A stretch of DNA of 10,128 nt from Gonium pectorale (lineage: Eukaryota > Chlorophyta > Chlorophyceae > Chlamydomonadales > Volvocaceae): positions 598,696 through 608,823 of the forward strand of contig LSYV01000044.1 of assembly GCA_001584585.1 (NCBI GenBank). The letters run 5' to 3'. The position numbers and the translations under genes were made by a program. Below, piece after piece: positions 1 to 8,300 of the stretch. Under the pieces are notes generated by a model. The model had not been told where the DNA came from. It did not search any database and was given only the letters and a program-made list of their open reading frames with translations. Position 1 is the stretch's first letter, and every line of letters starts with the position of its first letter.

Positions 1-347
1 AACGACACCACCATTTTCGCGCTTACGCTCGTCGTATGCGTTTTCCTTTTCAACAGTGCAGTCCGCCTGCTGCCTGGCCTCGCGCCCGGCCCGCCGGGCG
101 CCTGTCCATACTTCCATCCCACCTCTCCTCGCCTCTGAGCTGTGTCCAACCGTCACGTCCCAAACCCCTGCTGCCCATTCCCCAAGCTCTGTGCCTGCTC
201 CCAAGCCAGTCGTCCTGAACATGCCTGCTGCGCGCCATTGCTGCCGGCCCCACCTCAGTCGGCGACATGCGCCCCACTCTGATCTGTGACACAGCTCAGT
301 CCCCCCTAGATACCTCTTTATCCCCGCGTCCCCCCCCTTACCCCTAG
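1..347 (+). other. Intron of the PGP-like gene, 3' part
   Basis: No exon could be supported here. The next coding segment starts at 348 directly after a pyrimidine-rich stretch and TAG (345-347), and its first two bases complete a Gly codon begun in an exon outside the window. Short open frames exist on both strands but none resembles the expected upstream HAD sequence. The stretch is therefore taken as the downstream part of one intron. Confidence 0.6.
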
Positions 348-993
348 GCGACCGCCTGGACACGGACATCCTGTGGGGCACCCAGAACGGCATGGGCACG
401 TGCTGCGTGCTGACGGGTGGGGCGGGGCGGGATCCAGGGCGGGATCCGGGGCGGGAACCGGGGCGGCCGAGAACCGGGGCGGGGGTGGAGGGGCGGGGGT
501 GGGCGGGGCTTGGCATCACGGTTGCCAGGAGCGGCCGCGCTGCGCGGGCGAGGGTCGGGGCCCGGGCCCGGGATGGCCGTGGGACCGTGGAACGTGCGCG
601 CCCGGAGGCGCTGCGCAGGCCTCCCCCCCCCGGGTGGGGCCAAGCGGTTCCAGGGGCTGCTGGAGCGGCGGCGTGCGTGGGCCACGGTGGCTCCCGTACC
701 GTCCCATGCGACGTCGTACGCGCACTACTAGCTAGGCTCAGCGCTCGCAGCATGCGTGCTGCGAGACTTTTGGGGCGTGGCCGTTGGCGGCGATCGCCTG
801 ACACTAGACTGTGACGTCCAACCCCTCTCCCTTGCTGCACCGTGGTGTACTGATTGTCCCCATGGCAGGCGTGACCTCGGAGGCCCACCTGGCGGCGGAG
901 GACAACAAGGTGGTCCCGAAGCTGGTGCTGGACAGCGTGGGGGACTTCATGACCATCAAGGGCCAGCTGCCCAGCAGCTGCACCATCATGTGA
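348..993 (+). CDS. PGP: Phosphoglycolate phosphatase-like HAD hydrolase, C-terminal part (last two exons)
   Basis: Spliced as 348-416 and 869-993; the 5' part lies left of the window. Exon 348-416 begins in phase after a TAG acceptor and encodes GDRLDTDILWGTQNGMGTCC followed by VLTG; the split Gly codon joins 416 to 869-870. The last exon continues VTSEAHLAAEDNKVVPKLVL and ends CTIM before TGA at 991-993. GDRLDTDI is HAD motif IV, whose Asp residues bind Mg2+, and the order GDRLDTDI, G, T, VLTGV, then an acidic segment and K-V-P matches eukaryotic phosphoglycolate/4-nitrophenyl phosphatases. In the known family the enzyme hydrolyses 2-phosphoglycolate, formed by Rubisco oxygenation, to glycolate plus phosphate, the first step of photorespiration. 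Which paralogue this is, and its compartment, cannot be read from the C-terminus. Odd feature: the extension after the last conserved segment ends in a CaaX-like CTIM. Family assignment is firm; substrate is inferred. Confidence 0.88.
418..500 (+). repeat. G-rich imperfect 12-nt tandem repeat in intron
   Basis: Units of the form GGGCGGGATCCG or GGGCGGGAACCG follow one another from about 424 to 470 and degenerate to plain GGGCGGGGGT-type sequence by 500. The many GGG/GGGG runs with short loops also fit a G-quadruplex motif on the transcribed strand. Confidence 0.65.
744..765 (+). repeat. Perfect 9-bp inverted repeat (hairpin) in intron
   Basis: CTCGCAGCA at 744-752 and its exact reverse complement TGCTGCGAG at 757-765 flank a 4-nt loop, TGCG. 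It lies about 100 nt before the 3' splice site. No function is evident. Confidence 0.7.
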
Positions 994-1024
994 GCGCGCT
1001 TCACTTACTACTGGTTGTACGAGC

Positions 1025-1045
1025 GGTCGTACCGTTCGTACGACC
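1025..1045 (+). repeat. 8-bp stem-loop in 3' UTR
   Basis: GGTCGTAC (1025-1032) pairs exactly with GTACGACC (1038-1045) around a 5-nt loop, CGTTC. One further C-G pair (1024/1046) extends it. It starts about 30 nt after the stop codon, within a region full of GTACG words. Confidence 0.7.
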
Positions 1046-1123
1046 GTCGTGCCGTACGTTGTGAGCGGCGTTGTACGCTACTCGGTGCGACCTTGCGGTC
1101 TTTGGCGCACGTTACTATGTACA

Positions 1124-1147
1124 GAGAGCGGTTTACCTACCGCTCTC
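1124..1147 (+). repeat. 9-bp stem-loop in 3' UTR
   Basis: GAGAGCGGT (1124-1132) pairs exactly with ACCGCTCTC (1139-1147) around a 6-nt loop, TTACCT. It is the second compact hairpin within 155 nt of the stop codon. Confidence 0.7.
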
Positions 1148-1812
1148 GTCGTGTGGAGAGGGCGAGCGGCGGGTGGGTAGCGGCGGATGGGTCGCGGCGG
1201 GTGGCGTGGGTGGGTAGGACCGTGCGGGGTGTGTGTGTGTGGGGGGGGGGGCTGGCGGAGTCGCGAGGGCAGCATCGTGGAGAGAGGGGAGGGTGGCAAC
1301 AACGGGGCGAGCTGGTTTGCATTGGATGGCGGGAATCCTGCGGCAACAGAGGATTTGTGGGGTCCCGGGGCAACGGCCTGGCAGAGGGAAGGAGCAGCAG
1401 CACTGTTGGACTTGCCGCGAGTGCCGCCGATCCGGTAATAGGGACACAGATGCGAAGCGCTGTCGCGTGCAGCACCTGGCAGGGTAGCTACGATGCAGTT
1501 GATTACAGGTGGCGGTCTGAGCTGATGAGCTGGTGTTCACTTCTGTTTCATTCGTGGCCTTTCCTGGGTATGCAGTGGGCTTGTCCCGGGGCATGCGCAG
1601 CGGAACCTATTGTGGCTTTGTGACTGCGTGTGATGGATGCACGACCAATATTCTGCATAGGGGGGCTGCATGCATTTATTGATCCCTCGACACCCAGGTG
1701 GTACGAAGGGTATCCCGCGCTGCGCGCTGGCCCCGTGCATTCCGAGGGGCGGGGGCCCCCCTTGATTACGGTGGGTACAAACTGACATGTATGTTGTTAG
1801 CTCCGGCTTAAG

Positions 1813-1817
1813 TGTAA
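1813..1817 (+). promoter_or_regulatory. TGTAA polyadenylation signal
   Basis: TGTAA is the usual poly(A) signal in Chlamydomonas and Volvox, where it replaces AATAAA, with cleavage typically 10-20 nt downstream. It is the only sense-strand copy I find between the PGP-like stop (993) and the next gene, so it most likely ends that transcript near 1830. Confidence 0.65.
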
Positions 1818-1829
1818 AGGCACCAGTTT

Positions 1830-2168
1830 TACGCTCTTCGGTGCCGCGAGGGTGCCCCTTCACACGGCCCACGCACTGCGTGCCGTCCGTACCACAGTGT
1901 GTCAGGCCAAGGATGTTGGCGCCACTTGCGCCTACCTAATTCATTCTATCATCGCCTCTAATTCCAAATAAGGAACGGGGCGCTGACGCACGGACATCTT
2001 AGCGTCTAGGCGCTCTAGGATTGGCCTTTCAAAATGAACTAAGAATGAAGGATCAATCAGACTAAACATTCCATTTGTTCGGAGTCTTAGGCGACCTTTT
2101 TCGCCGCAAGATCAGAGTGGCTGCATTCCCGCCTGGGACGGACAGCTACAGCAGGGAGCTGCGGCAGC
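1830..2168 (+). promoter_or_regulatory. Intergenic spacer with probable promoter of the RING/PUF-like gene
   Basis: The spacer between the inferred poly(A) site and the next gene. GC content falls sharply at about 1930-2090, with AT-rich words such as TCTAATTCCAAATAAGG and TTTCAAAATGAACTAAG, against a GC-rich background. An ATTGG (inverted CCAAT-like) occurs near 2021-2026. No clear TATA box is visible and the transcription start cannot be placed from sequence alone. Confidence 0.35.
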
Positions 2169-2342
2169 ATGGCGTCGTCCGTATGGTACGCGGGGGGCGA
2201 AGAGGCTACGTCTCTCAGAGCCGTTCCCGTGCCCTCGTGTCTGACGACGGCTGCACATCGCTACAGGACGGCCACCGTCTGGGGCCAGGGTAGGGCCGCA
2301 ATCTTGGCTTCGACCAACAGGAAGATTCAGCCCGGGGAAGAG
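2169..2342 (+). other. Possible alternative first coding exon (58 codons) of the RING gene, or 5' leader
   Basis: An ATG in a good context (CAGCATGGCG) opens 58 codons without a stop, ending GEE at GAAGAG|GTGGGT. Splicing to CTAG|ATGCGA at 2388/2389 would join it in phase to the RING exon. The intron would be only 46 nt (2343-2388), shorter than any other in the window. Codon use is less G/C-ending than in the firm exons. If this ATG is transcribed but not spliced, its frame runs past the RING start to 2582 and would act as an inhibitory upstream ORF, so either splicing or a transcription start downstream of 2169 is needed. Confidence 0.25.
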
Positions 2343-2388
2343 GTGGGTGCCGCGCCCGGGGCGACCGCCGTGCTCCCGCATCATCTAG

Positions 2389-5300
2389 ATGCGACGCGAG
2401 TTTGTTCCCCGCGCCCAGGAATGCCACATCTGCAAGGACGATGTGCCGGCATCGGTGTCGCTGCGGCCATGCGGGCACATGATTTGCTTCGCATGCGTGG
2501 AGAACCTTCGGGCCAAGAACATCTTCCGGGCCGACAAGGGAGTCAAGTGCCCCTTCTGCCGGACGTACGTCACCCAGTATGAGCCGTGCAACAGGTGCGG
2601 TGGCCGAGGGGTGGGGGGCTCAGGGGCCACGAGCCTACCTCTCCGGAAGGCGCTAGGGTTTTCACAGCGCTCACGGCACGGCACGCCTTTCCCCCTGCCG
2701 CGGGCCTCAGCCCGGGCGAATCCTTTGGCCCAGGCGCGACGGGGCAGGGCGCTTCCCGCGCTAGCGCATGGTGCGAGGCTGGGCCCTGTGCGGAATGCAG
2801 ACCTTGCGGCCGACCCAGTTCCGCCATCCACCTCTGCGCGGCATTGGGCGGGATTCGGCACGTGGTCAGCTCGGGATTCGGCACGTGATCAGCTCAGCTC
2901 AGCACACGCCGCGCCCGCAGCCGACCCACCGCGTCAGCACCCGCCCACCCTCCCCGGGGACAGTATCCGCCCCTCCCCGCCCGCACCGGCCGGGCCGGCC
3001 TGTCCCCGCTGCCGCCCCCTCTGCCGATCCCCTTGCCCCTGCCCACCCCTTGAATATTCGGGTTGTGCCTCCCTGCCCTCCCTTACGCTGTCCCCACGGC
3101 TTGACCGCCGGACGGCAGAACACTGCTGCGCATCCAGCCCCGGTTTTAGGCAAAAGCCCGCAACCCAAGACTCCCCAATCCCTTCCTCCTCCCTTTCTCC
3201 GCAACCGTCACGCCCGCATCCCAACAGCGCGGATCCGGAGCAGGTCCGGCTGCTCAACGAGGCCAACCGCGCGGCCGCCTTTGCGCACGCCGGCCGAGCG
3301 CCCTCGGCCGGCAGCGGCGCAGCCGCAGCCGCAGCCGCAGCCGGCGCCGCCGCCGGCGCGCCTGCGGAGGAGAGCTGGATGTGCGGGTCGTGCCGGTGCC
3401 TCAACCTGTCGCACCGGGAGGAGTGCAGCTCGTGCGGCCGGCCCAACCCGCGCCCCAAGCAGGTTGGGCCGGGATGGGACGTGGAGGGGGGATGGGGGGG
3501 GGAGGAGGGGGAGGGGGAGGGGGGCAGGTAGAAGCGCTAAGGAGGTTGAGGTGGAACGGGGTTGGAGACACCGCCGTCAGGAGACGTCGCGGGAGCGCCT
3601 GGTGGGTGCCTCCGCTTCTGTCGGTGGCATCCCCCGGGCTGAGGTTCCCTCGGCGAAGCGGTGCCCAAAGGTGTCCCTTGGCAATGCCCGTTGCCACTAT
3701 GTGCGGCGCAGCATCCAGACTAGTCCTTGTTGGACCCAAGCCTTTGCTCCCCCCCACTCCCCCACTCCACACACACACAACGCAGCAAGTGGCGGCGGGC
3801 CGGAGCAAGGACGTGCTGAGATGCAGCGACGAGGAGGTGCTGGCGTGAGTGGCGCCAATTGGCGGTCGGGGCCGGGGCGAGACCGGGGGTGGGGGGCTCG
3901 ATCCAGGGCGCCTTCCTACGAGCCGGGGCTTGTTAGATGCACAACGGCGGGGCGGCGGTGGCGGGCCGCATGCCGAGGTGCGGGAGAGAGGGCGGTGGTG
4001 GTAATCCGCGGGAACGCCACCGCTGTACAATTTATAAAGAGGCAATAAAATGGAACAGAAAGGGTTGTAGATTCGAGGACATTAAGGGGACGGTGGAGGC
4101 CCGTGTGCTAGATGTCGGGCCAGCTGCTAGATGAGTGCGGGAATGGCTGGAGGGGGGACGGGGTGGGGGATGGGGAGGAGGAAGGCGGGGAGATGTGCAC
4201 AAGGATGGCCTGGCTGATTTATCTGGGTGGCAGCTAGCCGCTTGGCTGGCCGAGGGCCAGGCGGGGGCTGGAGGCGGGAATCTGCGTTGGGCCCACAGCG
4301 GCCATAGGTGGGGGCGTGGGGTGGGGCGCGGGGAGCTCAGGGTGCTGGGGCGGCTTTAATGGCCAGGCCCCAGCAGCAGCCCAGCTGCGGCGGCGGGAGG
4401 GCATTCTGCCGCGCCCCTGGGCGCATGCCCCCAGCCGCTCCGGGCCTGCCCCTACTCGGCAATACGCACCCACGCACTGCCTCCCCCCTGCTTTTGCCCA
4501 CGGACTGAATAACCCCCTGCCCTCCCGCTGTGGGGACTCACGCCCTCCCCCTCCCGGCCCCGATTTTGGTCCCGGTCCCGCAGCTTCCTGCAGGAGCGGC
4601 ACCAGCCCAATCTGCAGCGCTGCTTCACGGAGGTGGGCATCGGCTTCTCCATGGGCCGCTGCCTGGCAGGTGCGAGGCCGGCGGTGGAGCGGGGGCTGGA
4701 ACGTGGCCTAGGGGGGGTGGGCGGGTGGGTAGTGGAGGACGAATCGTGGTGGTGGTGTGGTGCTTGGAAGGCGGGGAGGGGTTTGGTGGTTGGAGGGGTG
4801 GGGAGGGGCGTGGTGGTTGGAGGGAGGTGAGGGGGGTAGGGGCTGGGTCGCGCGAGTGGGACAGGGCCGCCAGGGGGAAGGCGGGGCCGAGCGGCTGCAG
4901 CGGGGCAGTCGCGGGCGGCTGGCGGGGGCCCCGCGACTGCGCCGCTGGCCCATCGCCTGGGGCAAGGGCCCCGGGGGTTGGGGGGGCCCGGGGAGGAGGG
5001 GATGTTTGGGAGACGGGACTGTGAGGGACAGGTGCGTGCGGCCGGGGAAGCTGGGGGGGGGGTGACGGAGCAACGCTCCTTGCCGAGGAGCAGACCCAGG
5101 GGAAGTTCCCTGCCGTGTTCGAGCGGGGAGGGGTTGGGGGAGGTTTCAGGAGCAAACCTCGACATGGCCTTCAGCTGTAGTCCCCTCCCCCCTAATTGCT
5201 CCCTTATAACCCGCCATTGGGGAACGCCTTTATATTCTTCTAAACCCCTTCGGGGAAGGGGGCAGATGGAGCCGCGGGCAGAAGGAGCCGCCGCAGCGGA

Positions 5301-8300
5301 GTGGCTATGGCGCGTCTGGGACTGGGACGCAACACGACGGCTAACCCCTCGTCTGCGGCTGGTGGGCGGGCGGCGCCCAGCAGGCCAGGGCCGCTCAGTG
5401 CGGGGCCGCCACCTCACCACGTAGACGAGCCTCAACCCTGAGCTACCTGTCCCCTTCTGACTGCGTTCGTCCTCCCGGGCCTCGCTCCCTTGCTCCCGCC
5501 CAGACGCGGAGACGCCCCGCCGCATCGTCAACGCGTTCAAGCAGCGCGGCGAGGAGCGCATGTTGCGGCTCATTAAGCTGCTGGGGGGTGAGCGGGGCCG
5601 GGGGGCGGGTGTGGGTGTCTGGTTGGGTGGGTGGGGGGCCCCGCCTGGGATGGCGGGGGTCAGGCAGGGGTTGGGGACCTGGGTTGGGGGTGGTGGGGCA
5701 GGGGCCGCAGGAGGAGCGCATTCGGCGGCCGATGCCCGCTGTGTGCGTTGTCGGGCTGGCGGGCGGTCGTGTGGAGTTGAGCGTGCCATGGCGGCGGCGG
5801 CAGAACGGACGGGCTGGCGTTTGCCCCCCTGTGGGCGGTCGGGCAATGGGCAGGCGCAGCGACTCGGGCACCGGTACGGGGGATGCAGCAGCAGTACGGT
5901 GGCGGAGGGAGGGCGGAGCACGAGTCGGGGAGGGGGAGCCGCGGCCGCGAGAGATGCCTGGCGCTGTCCTCGTTGTGCGGGGTGTGTGCGAGGTGTGCAG
6001 GCGTGTCGCCTGCCGGACACCCGGGCGTCCCGCGCAGCAGCCGCAGCCGGTGGGAGGGGGGGGGGAGGGGAGGGGCGGCCCCTCGAGGGCTTGGGCCCCA
6101 TGTCAAAGGCGCCGCCAAGCTCCCCTCCCGCTGCTCTCCCTCTTTTCCCCCACCCCCCCTCTCCCTTGCATGCGAGGGTGCGGGTCGATGCCAGCCCGTT
6201 CTCGTCGAGCTCATGTCCTCAACCTCTCTGCACCCACCCACCCCTTCCTGCGCCCCTGCTCTTTCCGCCCCGCCCCCCCCCCCGTTTCCCCCCGCCTCCA
6301 GACCCCGAGGTGTTCAACGAGGTGGCGACCCACTTCCTGGCCAACTACGCGCTGCAGAGCCTGGTGGAGGCCACGCTGCAGATCCGCAAGGCGCTGGAGC
6401 TGGCGGCGGCGGAGGGGCAGGTGGGGAGCCGGGCGAATGGGGCCCTCGGATGGGGGGATGGGTGGGCAGGTGGGGCATTCAAGGGGCGCAAAGGAGCAGG
6501 CGGGGGTCCATGTCGCATGCGGAGACGCTGGGGGTGGGGTAGGTGAGTTAGGTGGCAAGTGCAGCACGTGGGGGTAAAGGCGTTTCAACCCCTACACCGC
6601 CACCCCACAACTTTCCCCGCCCCAACCCCCCCGGGCCACCTCCCCGCCCCACACCGCCCCCCCTCCTGCTCTCCATACACCCTCCTCCTCCCACCACCAC
6701 CACCACCACCCCTGCCTCCCGCAGTACCCGCTGGAGTCCTTCCGTGAGGCGCACGGGGGCCGCGATCCGCACGGCCTGCTGCTGTACGCCGCGCTGCCGC
6801 ACGCGCCCGAGCTGGCGGTGCACGAGCGCGCCAACTACCTGCTGCAGAAGCTGGCGGACCACGCGGGGCCGCAGGAGCTGGTGGACCTGTGCCGGGCGGT
6901 GTTCCCGCAGGTGGGTGGGGGGGGCTGGGTGGGGGGTCGGGGGAATAAGAGGCGTGCGCACTAGGGGTGGGGAGGTGCGGGTATGGTGCGGTTGGAGGGG
7001 GGTAAATTCAGTCCGTGGAGGGAAGGGGCTTGGATGGCTGTCCCCGTGGAGAAGCTGGGGGAATGAGGGCGGGCAGGTGGTGGGGCGGGGGTAAACGGGG
7101 GAGGGGGCGTGAGGGCGGTAGTGAAGAAGAGGGACGCGGGTTGGGACGCGCGGCACCGCATCGCCATCATACGGGTGACGGGGGCGCGGGGGGGGGGGCT
7201 GCGGCCCGGGGTCCTGGCGGTCGTCCGGTTGTTCCTGCAGGGCGGTGTGTGTATGGGGGGTAACAAAGATGGGAAACGGGTCGCGTCGCGGACACCGGGG
7301 GGTGGGGTGGGGCGGGCGGCTACCATGAGGGAGAGGCGGGCCTGTCGTGAGTAGTGTTTCCTCGGGTGGTCCGTACCCACGCCTCCCCTCCCCTCCGCTC
7401 CCACGAACTGAGTACCCCGTTCTCTCCCCTCCCCCCGACCTCCGCAGGGACCCAACCTGGCGCGAGACAACAAGGGCGTGTTTGTGATGCTCAAGCTGCT
7501 CACCAAGCTCAAGGTGAGTGCGTTGCAGGGATGGGCGATTAACGGGTGCGGCTGGGACGGTTGGGGCGGTTGGTGGTTGGGACTTGCGGTTGGCAGCCCT
7601 GCCGGGCCAGGAGAAGGCGCGCCTTGCCGCCGCTCGTGCGCCGGCAGAGTCTGCACCATGCAACCGTGCGCTGACACCGTCCGCCCCCCAACCCCCACCC
7701 AGTCCGCCCTCCAACCCCCACCCCGTCGGCCCCCACGTTTCCTTTCTTCATTACCCTACCCCACCCTTCGGGCTTCTCTACTGAGAACGCCTCCAAATCC
7801 TTTATCCCCCGACCCCCCCTCCCCCACTCCATCTTCCTCGCCGCAGGAGGTGTGCACCGACGGCGCCCACCGCTTCGACGCCTGCGAGCTGGCCGACGGG
7901 CTGTGCTGTGCGCTGATGGAGGCGCCCGACCGCCTCAAGTTCTGCCTCCACAACACGCTGGCCAGCAAGGTGTGTGTGGGGAGGGGGTGGGGTGGGGTGC
8001 GGCAGGCGGGGGAGGGGGTTAGAATAGGAACACAGCGTTCTCGCTGGAGAGGCCTAACGCACATGCCGTCCCGAAACCCCGAGGCGGAGAAAAACCCCGC
8101 AGGTGGGTGGGTGTGGTGTGAGAATAGGAAACATCCGCAGGCGGGGGCGCAGGAGGGGCGACCGCCCCAAGCATGCTGATGCTGATGGCTCGTCATGCCC
8201 ATCCGGTCGTGTTCCTCGTGACACGCCGCTGAGGCGGATGCGGGCGCTTAAGGCCGGTGGCCTTCCGCGTCCGCATCCGCCTTAGCGGAGCTGGAGCCAG

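Larger units (their letters stand above)
417..868 (+). other. Intron between the last two PGP-like exons
   Basis: The donor is ACGG|GTGGGG at 416/417 and the acceptor GGCAG ends at 868; joining them restores the conserved LTGVT sequence with a split Gly codon. The 5' part (about 417-500) is an array of imperfect GGGCGGGATCC-like units. A perfect 9-bp hairpin lies at 744-765. No coding signal is seen inside. Confidence 0.85.
994..1830 (+). other. 3' UTR of the PGP-like gene
   Basis: This stretch runs from the stop codon to the first sense-strand TGTAA. It holds no supported exon: a 202-codon open frame at 1015-1623 lacks family resemblance and follows the stop. Visible structure includes two strong hairpins soon after the stop (1025-1045 and 1124-1147), GTACG-rich sequence at about 1017-1075, and a GT run followed by ten G around 1230-1250. 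A UTR of about 830 nt is long but not unusual for volvocine algae. The 3' end is inferred from TGTAA only. Confidence 0.6.

Noticed and set aside
1015..1623. 202-codon open frame after the PGP-like stop
   Set aside because: It starts without a convincing initiation context, has unusual Arg/Cys/Trp-rich composition, and lies within the inferred 3' UTR.
2075..2293. 72-codon frame containing a segment faintly like a small tyrosine phosphatase (LRQHGVVRMVRG)
   Set aside because: It has no ATG at its start, the resemblance is a few residues, and no catalytic Cys loop follows. Treated as chance.
2389..3531. Uninterrupted 380-codon reading of the RING gene as one exon ending at 3531
   Set aside because: The middle 211 codons have no domain character and sit between good splice signals, and the end runs into poly-Gly/Glu encoded by intron G runs. 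Splicing at 2594/3228 and 3462/3786 gives a better protein that continues in phase through ten more exons.
4452..6101. 549-codon open frame on the minus strand
   Set aside because: It covers three firm plus-strand exons and parts of four introns, and its translation is low-complexity Pro/Arg/Ser/Ala with no domain. Long open frames arise easily here because stop codons are rare in such GC-rich DNA.
5560..6577. Overlapping plus-strand open frames of about 328 codons
   Set aside because: They read through the donor at 5588 and the C-rich end of intron 5; only the parts overlapping the exons at 5504-5587 and 6302-6420 make sense as protein.
6682..6712. CAC/CCT repeat before the acceptor at 6724, considered as a His-rich coding segment
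   Set aside because: It belongs to the polypyrimidine-rich end of intron 6 and the exon phase is set by the GCAG acceptor immediately after it.
6548..7714. 388-codon open frame on the minus strand
   Set aside because: It lies antisense to two well-supported exons and their introns, has repetitive Pro/His/Arg translation, and has no recognisable family.
8021..8130. Ten-base repeat AGAATAGGAA at 8021-8030 and 8121-8130, with similar G-rich flanks
   Set aside because: Too short, and the flanks are low-complexity; not enough to call a duplicated element.
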